Of a DNA stretch of 9,989 nucleotides, positions 1-6,425 are shown in pieces. The DNA is taken from the NCBI GenBank assembly GCA_903890265.1, contig CAITAM010000210.1:1-9989 (forward strand), written 5' to 3'. The translations under genes were made by a program, and so were the position numbers. How positions within the stretch are numbered: the first letter of the stretch is position 1; every line of letters starts with the position of its first letter. This stretch comes from an uncultured Pseudomonadota bacterium. Its GTDB lineage: Bacteria; Pseudomonadota; Gammaproteobacteria; Steroidobacterales; Steroidobacteraceae. The notes beneath the pieces were generated by a model that had not been told where the DNA came from, ran no database searches, and was given only the letters and a program-made list of their open reading frames with translations.

Positions 1-267
1 AACCCCGGCGACGAGGCGCCGGCTCGCTGCCGCATCGCCCTTCAGGCGGTATTCCGCCACCACCGGCACGAAGGCCTGGCTGAACGCCCCCTCGCCGGTG
101 ATCCGGCGCAGGAAGTTCGGTATCCGGAAGGCCATCTGGAAGGCGTCCATGAACGGCCCGGCACCAAAGAGGTGCGCATAGACCATGTCCCGGACGAGGC
201 CCGTGATCCGCGACAGCAGGGTCATCGCGCCCACGACACTGGTGTTGCGCAGGAATCCGCTCTTCAC
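1..267 (-). CDS. murJ: Lipid II flippase MurJ (MviN family), N-terminal 89 residues only
   Basis: MurJ is the inner-membrane MOP-superfamily flippase that moves lipid II to the periplasmic face for peptidoglycan synthesis. The 89 visible codons are open to the window edge, so the rest lies before base 1. With a GTG start at 265-267 the protein has SRITGLVRD at residues 19-27, FGAG at 34-37, a DAF at 41-43, IPNFLRRI at 49-56 and EGAFSQAFVP further on, all hallmark MurJ/MviN segments. Residues R20, R26, D41 and R54 line up, with an offset of 2, with E. coli R18, R24, D39 and R52, which are known to be functionally important. The GTG is preceded by a GGGGG run about 6 nt upstream. An ATG at about 305 is out of frame and hits a stop, so it is not the start. 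The frame stays open upstream of the GTG, so a longer start cannot be fully excluded. The gene is divergent from rpsT. Confidence 0.93.
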   Translation of the reverse strand, partial: MKSGFLRNTSVVGAMTLLSRITGLVRDMVYAHLFGAGPFMDAFQMAFRIPNFLRRITGEGAFSQAFVPVVAEYRLKGDAAASRRLVAGV

Positions 268-313
268 GAGCGCCCCCGGCGGGCGTGGGACGGGCGTACG
301 GTCATGGCGGCGG

Positions 314-319
314 ACTATA
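314..319 (-). promoter_or_regulatory. Candidate -10 element for murJ
   Basis: Reading the minus strand, TATAGT (5 of 6 matches to TATAAT) lies about 47 nt before the murJ GTG. There is no convincing -35 at 16-18 nt spacing (the sequence there is GC-rich), so this is only a weak promoter candidate. Confidence 0.25.
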
Positions 320-374
320 GCGCGTTGGCCCGCCGGCGCGGGCACCCGATCCATGCCCGCCGCCCCCGCTTAAA

Positions 375-403
375 TTGACAAGCGGTACGGCCGACGGCAA
401 ACT
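375..403 (+). promoter_or_regulatory. Candidate sigma-70 promoter of rpsT
   Basis: A perfect -35 hexamer TTGACA (375-380) is followed after 17 nt by CAAACT (398-403), a poor -10 with 3 of 6 matches. It sits in a small AT-richer patch of an otherwise very GC-rich gap. A start near 410 would leave a leader of about 30 nt before the rpsT TTG codon. The -35 is convincing and the -10 is weak. Confidence 0.5.
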
Positions 404-439
404 GCGCGGCTCTGCTATTCCTTCCGGAGCTCGAGTCCC

Positions 440-703
440 TTGGCCAATATCAAGTCTGCGATCAAGCGCGCCGAACAGGCGGTCGAGCGCCGTGCCCACA
501 ACATGACCCTGCGCTCCAAAATGCGTACGGCAATCAAGAAGGTACGTGCGGCGGCGGCGACTGGCGTAAAGACCGATGCCACCAGTGCCTTCCAGGCGGC
601 GGTGCCGGTCATCGACTCGATGGTCAACAAGGGCATCGTGCACAAGAACACGGCCTCGCGGCACAAGAGCCGCCTGTCGGCGCTCGTCAAGGCGCTGCCG
701 TAA
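440..703 (+). CDS. rpsT: 30S ribosomal protein S20
   Basis: S20 is a small basic primary-binding protein of the 30S subunit that contacts 16S rRNA in the body of the subunit. The product is 87 residues, the same length as E. coli S20. It begins MANIKSAIKRAEQ and carries the family pattern of Lys/Arg-rich helices (RSKMRTAIKKV around residues 25-35, KGIVHKNTASRHKSRL around 64-79). The start codon is TTG at 440-442, with GGAG at 426-429 and 10 nt between. No ATG or GTG in frame would preserve the conserved ANIKSA N-terminus, so TTG is the right call. E. coli rpsT also starts with UUG, and there it takes part in autogenous control by S20. The gene stands alone, divergent from murJ and convergent with obgE. 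Confidence 0.97.
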   Translation: MANIKSAIKRAEQAVERRAHNMTLRSKMRTAIKKVRAAAATGVKTDATSAFQAAVPVIDSMVNKGIVHKNTASRHKSRLSALVKALP

Positions 704-705
704 GG

Positions 706-776
706 CAACGCGGGGCGTTGTCGGTGAGTCCCGGTGCGGCGTCCGTCGCACCCGACCGGGGGCGTGAATCGCCCCC
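706..776 (+). terminator. Three tandem GC-rich hairpins downstream of rpsT, candidate terminator region
   Basis: Three perfect stems follow the rpsT stop: CAACGC/GCGTTG at 706-711 and 715-720 (loop GGG), GGTGCG/CGCACC at 733-738 and 747-752 (8-nt loop), and GGGGGCG/CGCCCCC at 758-764 and 770-776 (loop TGAAT). The last is the strongest and is followed only by CTTCC, so there is no true U-tract. They lie between the convergent genes rpsT and obgE. A role in ending rpsT transcription or protecting its 3' end is inferred from position. Confidence 0.4.
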
Positions 777-843
777 CTTCCAGACCCGTTGAGTGAGAGC
801 CGGATGGTTAGCCGGCGCAATGGCCGTAGTGCCTGACAGCCGG

Positions 844-867
844 GACCGGCCCGAGTGCGCGCCGGTC
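844..867 (-). terminator. Weak hairpin at the obgE 3' end
   Basis: An inverted repeat, GACCGGC (844-850) with GCCGGTC (861-867) and a 10-nt loop, overlaps the obgE stop codon (866-868). No U-tract follows on the minus strand. This is at best a weak or Rho-dependent 3'-end structure. Confidence 0.2.
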
Positions 868-1930
868 AGAAGCTGACGCGGGCGGCCTTGTCGGCGGCGG
901 CCTTTTCAGCTTCCTCGGCATTCAGCGCCTCCAGCCGTTTCATCAGCGCGGCCTTGAGTTCGTCAGTGCCCGCCCCCGTCGCACCGCTGACCCGGAAAAC
1001 CGGACCCTTGAAGCGCAGGCGACGCAGGATCGCCTTGCAGCGAACCTCGGCCTCGTCCTCGGGCATCAGGTCGAGCTTGTTCAGCACGAGCCACCGCTCC
1101 CGGTTCTCGAGCCCGGCGCCGAACTTCTTCAGCTCCTTGACGATCGAACGGGCGTCCACGACCGGGTCGGCATCCGGGTCGAGCGGCGCAATGTCCACGA
1201 GATGCAGCAGGATACGGGTCCGGGCGAGGTGCTTCAGAAACCGTATGCCGAGCCCGGCGCCCTCGGCCGCGCCCTCGATGAGACCCGGGATGTCCGCCAT
1301 CACGAAACTGCGGTGCGGGCCGACGCTCACCACCCCGAGACTCGGGTGCAGCGTGGTAAACGGGTAATCGCCGACCTTCGGTCGCGCGGCGGACACCGCG
1401 CGGATGAGCGTGCTCTTCCCGGCGTTCGGCAGCCCAAGGAGTCCCACGTCCGCGATCAGCCGCAGTTCAAAGCGCAGCAGCCGCTTCTCGCCCGGCAAGC
1501 CGGGGGTCGTCTTGCGCGGTGCGCGGTTGGTGCTCGATTTGAAGCGCTGGTTACCCCAGCCGCCCTTGCCACCCTGGGCGACTTTGAGGATGTCGCCCGG
1601 GACCACCAGGTCGCCGAGGAGTTCATTGGTCTCGGTGTCGATGACCGCGGTGCCGGCCGGCACGTCGACGTACAGGTCCTCGCCGCCACGGCCGGTGCAT
1701 TCGTTGCCGCTGCCGGCCTCGCCCGATTTCGCTTTGAAGAGCCGCTCCACGCGAAAATCGGCGAGCGTGTTGATGCCCTCGCGTGCGCGCAGGTACACGT
1801 CCCCGCCCTTGCCACCGTCGCCGCCGTCGGGTCCGCCGAAAGGAATGAATTTCTCGCGGCGAAAGCTCAGGCAGCCGCGGCCCCCGTTGCCGGCCGCGAC
1901 CCGCACCATCGCTTCATCGACGAATTTCAT
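866..1930 (-). CDS. obgE: Obg/CgtA GTPase, ribosome-associated
   Basis: Obg is an essential, slowly cycling GTPase that binds the 50S subunit and links late ribosome assembly with stress and cell-cycle control. The product is 354 residues. Residues 1-159 form the glycine-rich Obg fold (FGGPDGGDGGKGGDVY near 31-46, GGKGGWGNQRFKSSTNRAP near 120-138). The G domain has G1 GLPNAGKS (166-173), G2 YPFTT (189-193), G3 DIPG (213-216), G4 NKLD (284-287) and G5 SGATGAG (315-321, usually SALTGEG). The last 20 or so residues are a short Ala/Glu/Lys-rich tail, shorter than the acidic extension of the 390-residue E. coli protein. ATG at 1928-1930 is preceded by GGGGAG at good spacing. It is downstream of rplU-rpmA but separated from them by an intrinsic terminator. 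Confidence 0.97.
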   Translation of the reverse strand: MKFVDEAMVRVAAGNGGRGCLSFRREKFIPFGGPDGGDGGKGGDVYLRAREGINTLADFRVERLFKAKSGEAGSGNECTGRGGEDLYVDVPAGTAVIDTETNELLGDLVVPGDILKVAQGGKGGWGNQRFKSSTNRAPRKTTPGLPGEKRLLRFELRLIADVGLLGLPNAGKSTLIRAVSAARPKVGDYPFTTLHPSLGVVSVGPHRSFVMADIPGLIEGAAEGAGLGIRFLKHLARTRILLHLVDIAPLDPDADPVVDARSIVKELKKFGAGLENRERWLVLNKLDLMPEDEAEVRCKAILRRLRFKGPVFRVSGATGAGTDELKAALMKRLEALNAEEAEKAAADKAARVSF

Positions 1931-1972
1931 GCCGCTCTCCCCGCCAAGGCGGACTGCCCGTGCCGCAAAGAC

Positions 1973-1999
1973 AAAAAACCCCGGTCAGAGCCGGGGTTT
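1973..1999 (-). terminator. Intrinsic terminator between rpmA and obgE
   Basis: On the minus strand a perfect 9-bp stem, AAACCCCGG with CCGGGGTTT, encloses the loop CTCTGA and runs directly into a U-rich tail (TTTTTTGTCTTT including the end of the stem). It starts about 26 nt after the rpmA stop and ends about 42 nt before the obgE start. This is a textbook Rho-independent terminator for the rplU-rpmA transcript. Partial read-through would be one way to feed obgE. Confidence 0.88.
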
Positions 2000-2025
2000 C
2001 TGTGCACGGTTGACCCCGACACCGG

Positions 2026-2295
2026 TCAGGCGTGGGCAGGCTCCGCCACCACGCTGACGAAGGTGCGCTGCGCGGCGCCCTTCTTCTGGAACTCGACCTT
2101 GCCGGCCACGAGCGCGAAGAGCGTGTGGTCCGTGCCGACGCCGACGTTCTGGCCCGGCTTGTAGAGGGTGCCGCGCTGGCGAACAAGGATGTTGCCGGCG
2201 AGCACTTCCTGGCCGCCGAAGCGCTTGACGCCGAGGCGCTTGGAATGCGAATCGCGGCCGTTCTTGGTACTGCCGCCTGCCTTTTTATGTGCCAT
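2026..2295 (-). CDS. rpmA: 50S ribosomal protein L27
   Basis: L27 is a small 50S protein whose N-terminal tail reaches the peptidyl transferase centre. The product is 89 residues (E. coli 85) and begins MAHKKAGGSTKNGRDSHSKR, which is almost identical to the E. coli N-terminus. GVKRFGGQEVLAG, RQRGT and the GTDHTLFALVAGKVEF core follow. The N-terminus needs no proteolytic trimming of the kind known from Firmicutes. SD sequence AGGAG (2304-2308) lies 8 nt before the ATG. The gap to rplU is 29 nt, so the two are cotranscribed. Confidence 0.98.
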   Translation of the reverse strand: MAHKKAGGSTKNGRDSHSKRLGVKRFGGQEVLAGNILVRQRGTLYKPGQNVGVGTDHTLFALVAGKVEFQKKGAAQRTFVSVVAEPAHA

Positions 2296-2324
2296 TTCGT
2301 CTGCTCCTGATCAGGATGCGGCCG

Positions 2325-2636
2325 TCAGGCCACGATCCCCGTCACTTTGACTTCGGTGTACTGCTGACGGTGCGTACCGCCACGCTTGTAATGCTTGCGG
2401 CGCCGGAACTTCACGATCACGACCTTGTCGCTCTTGCCGTGCGACTGGACGGTAGCGGTCACCTTGGCGCCCGCCAGGAACGGCTTGCCGACCTTGATGT
2501 CCGCGCCTTCGCCGACGAGCAGGATCTCGCCGAACTCGACCGTGGCGCCGGCATCGGCAGTGAGCTTCTCGATGCGAAGGACCGACCCTTCGCTGACGCG
2601 GTACTGCTTACCGCCGGTATGAATGACCGCAAACAT
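2325..2636 (-). CDS. rplU: 50S ribosomal protein L21
   Basis: L21 binds 23S rRNA in the large subunit. The product is 103 residues, as in E. coli, with the MFAVIHTGGKQYRV N-terminus and the C-terminal FRRRKHYKRGGTHRQQYTEVKVTGI signature split over residues 77-101. The open frame extends to an ATG at 2678, but the conserved MFAVI start at 2634-2636 is preceded by GGAG (2642-2645) with 5 nt spacing, so the shorter form is chosen. It is the first gene of the rplU-rpmA unit and is driven by a strong promoter upstream. Confidence 0.97.
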   Translation of the reverse strand: MFAVIHTGGKQYRVSEGSVLRIEKLTADAGATVEFGEILLVGEGADIKVGKPFLAGAKVTATVQSHGKSDKVVIVKFRRRKHYKRGGTHRQQYTEVKVTGIVA

Positions 2637-2656
2637 GTGTGCTCCGGATGACTCGG

Positions 2657-2704
2657 GTGGATCCGCGGGATAAGCCACGGGTCCGCCAGCGGGTTAAGTC
2701 CCGC
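2657..2704 (-). promoter_or_regulatory. Structured rplU mRNA leader with two hairpins
   Basis: The predicted leader of about 73 nt contains GCGGG/CCCGC with loop ACTTAA (2689-2704). It also has a second stem made of GTGG plus ATCC pairing with GGAT plus CCAC, loop CGC, with a 3-nt bulge (2657-2678). Both lie between the promoter and the SD sequence. A role in autogenous control by L21 or L27 is possible but is only inferred. Confidence 0.35.
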
Positions 2705-2716
2705 AGTGAATCGCGG

Positions 2717-2745
2717 ATTATAGGGACTTGAACCCCTGACGTCAA
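2717..2745 (-). promoter_or_regulatory. Strong sigma-70 promoter for rplU-rpmA
   Basis: On the minus strand, TTGACG (2740-2745) is followed by exactly 17 nt and a perfect TATAAT (2717-2722). This is the best promoter in the window and matches the demand for ribosomal protein expression. The predicted start is near 2710, giving a leader of about 73 nt. Confidence 0.85.
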
Positions 2746-2803
2746 AACCCCAGCAATTCTTCGCCCGACCGCCGCCCGCGGCGGGCCGCACGCGGGACTC
2801 GCC

Positions 2804-2833
2804 GGGGAGCCCGAATCGGGTACGATTCTGCCG
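2804..2833 (+). promoter_or_regulatory. Unusual ispB translation-initiation region: distant SD plus hairpin
   Basis: No SD sequence lies at normal distance before the ispB ATG. GGGGAG occurs at 2804-2809, 24 nt upstream. In between is a perfect inverted repeat GAATCG/CGATTC with loop GGTA (2813-2828). If the 16-nt hairpin forms, the effective spacing falls to 8 nt. The repeat is visible in the sequence. The bridging role is inferred. Confidence 0.4.
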
Positions 2834-3823
2834 ATGGCAGTCGCGCATTCTACGCCCCTCGAACGGATCCGTGGTTCGGTCAGCACGGACCTCGCCGCGG
2901 TCGACAGCACCACCCGTCGTGAACTCACGAGCGACGTGGCGCTGGTCAATCAGGTCTCGGATTACATAATCGCGGGTGGCGGCAAGCGCCTGCGCCCGCT
3001 CCTCGTGCTGCTGGCGGCACGGGCCGCCGGGGCCCAGCCGCTCGGGCCGCAGGTTCCGGCGGCCGTCGTGATCGAGTTCATCCACACCGCGACCCTGCTG
3101 CACGACGACGTGGTCGATGGCTCGGACCAGCGCCGGGGCCGCGATGCCGCGCACACGGTATTTGGCAACGCGACCAGCGTGCTGGTCGGGGATTTCCTCT
3201 ATTCGCGGGCGTTCCAGATCATGGTGCGGCTGAACAGCCTGCGGGTGCTCGACATCCTGGCCGACGCCACGAACCTGATCGCCGAGGGCGAGGTCCTGCA
3301 GATCATGAACGCCGGCGACCCGGACACCACCGAGGAACGCTACCTCGCGGTCATTCATCGCAAGACCGCCAAGCTGTTCGAGGCCGGGGCGCAGATCGCG
3401 GCGGTCGTAACCGGGGCCGGGGCCGACGTGGAAAACGCCCTCGCCCGCTACGGCCGCCACCTCGGTAACGCCTTCCAGCTCGTCGACGACGCGCTCGATT
3501 ACCAGGGCAGCCACGCCGAGCGCGGCAAGAACGTCGGCGACGACCTCGCCGAGGGCAAGCCCACGCTGCCGCTGATCCATGCGCTGCGCCAGACGACCGG
3601 CGCTGAGCACGAGGCGCTGCGCCGCGCCGTGGAGCAGGGAGGCCTCGCCGAGCTGCCGCGGGTCCTTGCGGCCATTGAATCGACGGGTGGGCTTGAGTAC
3701 ACTTTGGGGCTCGCTAAGCGCGAGGCTGATCAGGCACTTGCGGCGCTTGAATCCCTTCCCGGGTCGATTCATCGAGAAGCGCTGAAGAGTCTCGCGATGT
3801 TTGCGGTCGAACGGACCTTCTGA
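2834..3823 (+). CDS. ispB: Polyprenyl (octaprenyl-type) diphosphate synthase
   Basis: This cytoplasmic trans-prenyltransferase extends FPP with isopentenyl diphosphate to the long side chain of ubiquinone. The 329-residue product has GGGKRLRP (48-55), the first Asp-rich motif DDVVD (91-95) followed by RRG, VLVGDFLYSRAFQ around 116-128, EGEVLQ (151-156) and the second Asp-rich motif DDALD (218-222) with GKNVGDDLAEGKPTLPL after it. The residues just before the first motif are small (A86, T87), as in long-chain enzymes. Many segments match E. coli IspB (323 residues). The exact chain length (8 or another) cannot be read from sequence. ATG at 2834 is the only sensible start. It is divergent from rplU, the usual gammaproteobacterial position. 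Confidence 0.95.
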   Translation: MAVAHSTPLERIRGSVSTDLAAVDSTTRRELTSDVALVNQVSDYIIAGGGKRLRPLLVLLAARAAGAQPLGPQVPAAVVIEFIHTATLLHDDVVDGSDQRRGRDAAHTVFGNATSVLVGDFLYSRAFQIMVRLNSLRVLDILADATNLIAEGEVLQIMNAGDPDTTEERYLAVIHRKTAKLFEAGAQIAAVVTGAGADVENALARYGRHLGNAFQLVDDALDYQGSHAERGKNVGDDLAEGKPTLPLIHALRQTTGAEHEALRRAVEQGGLAELPRVLAAIESTGGLEYTLGLAKREADQALAALESLPGSIHREALKSLAMFAVERTF

Positions 3824-3864
3824 ACACCGCGATTCCTGCCCGGTCAGTTGATGTTGATGCGCAC

Positions 3865-3880
3865 CGGACGGTCCCGTCCG
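3865..3880 (+). terminator. Perfect hairpin between ispB and tRNA-Pro
   Basis: CGGACG (3865-3870), loop GTCC and CGTCCG (3875-3880) form a 6-bp stem ending 3 nt before the tRNA 5' end. There is no U-tract, so it may be an ispB 3' structure or a processing signal rather than a classical terminator. Confidence 0.3.
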
Positions 3881-3883
3881 CGG

Positions 3884-3960
<77 letters not shown>

Positions 3961-3967
3961 TCTTTGT

Positions 3968-4044
3968 GCGCCAACCGGCGCCTCGTCGGTCACTGAGCAC
4001 GGTGCCTACCGTCTAGCCTGGCGCCGTACCTTCATCACCAGGCT
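3968..4044. repeat. Small inverted repeats in the gap after tRNA-Pro
   Basis: The 158-bp gap from 3961 to 4118 has no gene. Three short stems are seen in this part: GCGCC/GGCGC with loop AACC (3968-3981, possible tRNA 3' terminator), ACGGT/ACCGT with loop GCCT (3999-4012), and AGCCTGG/CCAGGCT with a 16-nt loop (4015-4044). None has a U-tract. Confidence 0.35.
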
Positions 4045-4066
4045 TACCTGCGAGGGCTACCGGCGC

Positions 4067-4087
4067 ACGCGTTGCCAGCCAACGCGT
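4067..4087 (-). terminator. Perfect 8-bp hairpin, candidate 3' end of the receptor operon
   Basis: ACGCGTTG (4067-4074), a 5-nt loop and CAACGCGT (4080-4087) form a perfect stem 31 nt after the receptor stop codon. No run of U follows on either strand. As the clearest structure between the convergent tRNA and operon it is a candidate transcription end, perhaps with Rho. Confidence 0.35.
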
Positions 4088-4118
4088 ACCCCCGGGCCCT
4101 TGCAGACAACGCGCCCAA

Positions 4119-6425
4119 TCAGAACAGGTATTTGCCACCGACACCGAACGTGCGGGGCCGCGTCGTGATTCCGTACTCCACGCCAGCAATATTCGGCTTC
4201 TGCAGGGCCTTGTCCTGGTTCAGCAGGTTCGTGACAAACGTCGAAACCTCAAACCGCTCCCATTTGACAGCGATATTGCCGCCCATGACGAAATACGCGG
4301 GCCGGCTGAAGTCGGGATCCCCGTGGATGATCGTGCCCTGGCTTGGCCCGATCCATTGCGCATTGACCGAAAGGTGGCCGCGCACGCCCTCACCCAGCGG
4401 CTGCGTGTATTCAGCGGACGTCGCAACCGTGTATTCCGGCACACCCGGCACGCGGTCGCCCTTCTGGACACCAAGGATCGTCACGGGATCAACAATCTTT
4501 GCCGACGTGTAATTGCCACCGAGTGTCACGCGAAAGTGATCGGTAATTCGATCACTCAGTTCGGCCTCGATACCCCGGCTCTCGGCACTGCCGATGTTGT
4601 CCTTGATATCGAACGTGCAGGTCGGAAGGATGATGTCGGTCTGGATGTTGTTCCAGCGGATATCAAACACCGCGCCCGAGACCGTCAGGGCGTTGTCGAA
4701 GGCGCGGGTCTTCGCGCCGAGTTCGTAGCTCCACAGACTGTCCGACTTATAGGCCGGCGGCGCCTGCGTAAGCCCGAGCAGCGCGAGATCGCTGCTGCAG
4801 AGGGGGACCGGCACCGGACGGTTCACGCCACCATCACGGTATCCCTCCGCCGCGGAGGCGTAGACAAGCGTGCTCGGCGTGATTTCGTAGGACACGGCCG
4901 CCTTTGGGGTGGTTGCCGAGCCGCTGGCGGAGCCGCTGTAGGGCGGCGTGCCGCTCGCAAAGTACCCTGCGGTCTGGAACGCCAGCGTCTCGGTCGCCTG
5001 TTCGTAGCGGGCACCGGCCGTGAGCTTCAACCCCTTAACCGGCATGTACGTGACCTGGCCGAAAATCGCTTTCTGCTCGTTAACAAACTCGCTGAACGCG
5101 TAATAGACAAGGTCATTGGTAAACGGATCGCCCAGCAGCGCATCCGTCGTGCTGCTGTAGTACTGCTGGAACGTGGCGCCGAAACCGGGGATGTGTTCGT
5201 TGTCGAGCAGCCCGGTCCGGCCCCGCGAGTAGTAGAGTCCCGCAAGCCACGACCACGTATCGTCAGGGCCCTGCTTTGACGCCAGCCGAAGCTCTTCATG
5301 AACCTGGTTGACGTTGGTGTTGAACTGCACCGGCGCGGCCAGCGCCCCAAGTGCTGCCTCGCCCGCAGGTACGCGCGGCGACAGCGCCTGAAGCGGTCCG
5401 TAAGGTCCGGCGATAAAACCGCTGTCGTAGACCGTGCCGTCAATGTTCCGCTCGTCGTTACGCCAGAAATAACCGGTGATTGATGTCAGATCTGACCAGC
5501 CGAAGTCATACTTAACGGACAGGCTCGTCATCGCGTATTCATCCCGCGCCGTTTCCGGAACGAGAGTCGGTGACTGGAACTGCGGCAGCGCGAGACTGTA
5601 CGTGTCCTGGCCACCCGTCGACACGCGCTGCAGGAAGACCGCCGGCGTGATCGACAACGCATCGGTCGGTTTCCACTCGAGCGTCGCGCGAACCACCGAG
5701 GTGTTGACGGTGTTGATGCGGGTTGCGGCCAGGGGCCCGTTCGGCGTGCCGCTGGGACCCACCGGAAACCTATCGATCCAGCCACTCAGGTGGTCGTAAA
5801 GCGCGCCCAAGCGGATAGCCGCCACCCCGTCGGCCAGCGGCACGTTCACGACGCTGTCCGCCTCGTAGTTCAGTCCACCGCGCTGGGTGCCGCCGATCGA
5901 TGTGTTGGCGCTGCCACTGAACCGGTGGAGGTCGGGCTGGTTACTGACGAAGTGGATCGTTCCGCCCATGCTCCCGGCGCCCCACAACGTGCCCTGGGGC
6001 CCGCGCAGCACTTCAACCCGGTCGATGTCAAAGAACCGCGGCTCCGTCGCGCCGGTCGAGTAGATGTTCAGGACGCTGATGGGAACGTCATCAAGGTAAA
6101 TGCCGGTTGTCGCCGACCCGGCCTGCGAGGCGATACCCCGGATCTCGATATTCGACTGCCCAGGCCCGCCGAAACTGGTGAACGACACGTTAGGCACGGC
6201 ACGGGACAGATCGGCGTAGTCCGCGATGTGGGCATCCTCGAGCGCGGAGCCCGAGACCGCGGAAATACTGATCGGAACCTTGCTCAGCGACTCGCTCGTT
6301 TTCTGCGCGGTGACGACGATCTCGCCAAGCTCGGGATCCTTGTCGGCCGCGGCCGTCGGGGCTCCGTACAGCACGAGCCCAATGGACATGGCGAGCACGC
6401 CGCCGAAGGCAGGAAGACGGTTCAT
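4119..6425 (-). CDS. TonB-dependent outer-membrane receptor
   Basis: A 768-residue TonB-dependent transporter, normal length for the family, which imports scarce substrates through a 22-strand barrel using TonB-ExbBD energy. A signal peptide covers about residues 1-27 (hydrophobic stretch 9-22, cleavage near TAAA|DKD). A TonB-box-like EIVVTAQ is at 35-41. The plug domain includes VPISISAVSG (50-59), NIEIRGIAS (92-100), GIYLDDVPI (108-116) and VEVLRGPQGTLWGAGSMGGT (138-157). The barrel ends in KYLF with a terminal Phe, the Bam recognition signature. There is no secretin/STN domain, so FecA-type signalling is not expected. The ATG overlaps the DUF917 stop (ATGA, 6422-6425), with AGGAG at 6431-6435 and 5 nt spacing, so translation is probably coupled. 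Neighbours suggest an organic, ring-containing substrate rather than a ferric siderophore, which is inference. Confidence 0.94.
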   Translation of the reverse strand: MNRLPAFGGVLAMSIGLVLYGAPTAAADKDPELGEIVVTAQKTSESLSKVPISISAVSGSALEDAHIADYADLSRAVPNVSFTSFGGPGQSNIEIRGIASQAGSATTGIYLDDVPISVLNIYSTGATEPRFFDIDRVEVLRGPQGTLWGAGSMGGTIHFVSNQPDLHRFSGSANTSIGGTQRGGLNYEADSVVNVPLADGVAAIRLGALYDHLSGWIDRFPVGPSGTPNGPLAATRINTVNTSVVRATLEWKPTDALSITPAVFLQRVSTGGQDTYSLALPQFQSPTLVPETARDEYAMTSLSVKYDFGWSDLTSITGYFWRNDERNIDGTVYDSGFIAGPYGPLQALSPRVPAGEAALGALAAPVQFNTNVNQVHEELRLASKQGPDDTWSWLAGLYYSRGRTGLLDNEHIPGFGATFQQYYSSTTDALLGDPFTNDLVYYAFSEFVNEQKAIFGQVTYMPVKGLKLTAGARYEQATETLAFQTAGYFASGTPPYSGSASGSATTPKAAVSYEITPSTLVYASAAEGYRDGGVNRPVPVPLCSSDLALLGLTQAPPAYKSDSLWSYELGAKTRAFDNALTVSGAVFDIRWNNIQTDIILPTCTFDIKDNIGSAESRGIEAELSDRITDHFRVTLGGNYTSAKIVDPVTILGVQKGDRVPGVPEYTVATSAEYTQPLGEGVRGHLSVNAQWIGPSQGTIIHGDPDFSRPAYFVMGGNIAVKWERFEVSTFVTNLLNQDKALQKPNIAGVEYGITTRPRTFGVGGKYLF

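Noticed and set aside
1202..2164. 320-codon open frame on the plus strand
   Set aside because: Antisense to obgE and rpmA, which are both certain; it also crosses the rpmA terminator.
2306..2315. Perfect 10-bp palindrome CCTGATCAGG before rpmA
   Set aside because: It overlaps the rpmA SD sequence, and a hairpin would need an impossibly small loop. An operator is possible but nothing else supports it.
2637..2678. Longer rplU start at 2678 adding 14 residues
   Set aside because: The extra residues are not part of L21, and the conserved MFAVI start has its own SD sequence.
2717..2740. T-arm-like sequence GGGGTTCAAGTCCC on the minus strand, possible tRNA remnant
   Set aside because: No matching acceptor 5' strand, D-arm or anticodon arm is found upstream, and the stretch is the spacer of a near-perfect promoter, so the likeness is probably chance.
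2774..2786. GC palindrome GCCCGC-G-GCGGGC upstream of ispB
   Set aside because: Short and expected by chance in such GC-rich sequence; no second copy nearby to suggest a regulator site.
2459..3772. 437-codon open frame on the minus strand
   Set aside because: Antisense to ispB and out of frame with rplU; no recognisable domain and no ribosome-binding context.
4323..5279. 318-codon open frame on the plus strand
   Set aside because: Antisense to the TonB receptor barrel region, Arg/Gly-rich with no domain.
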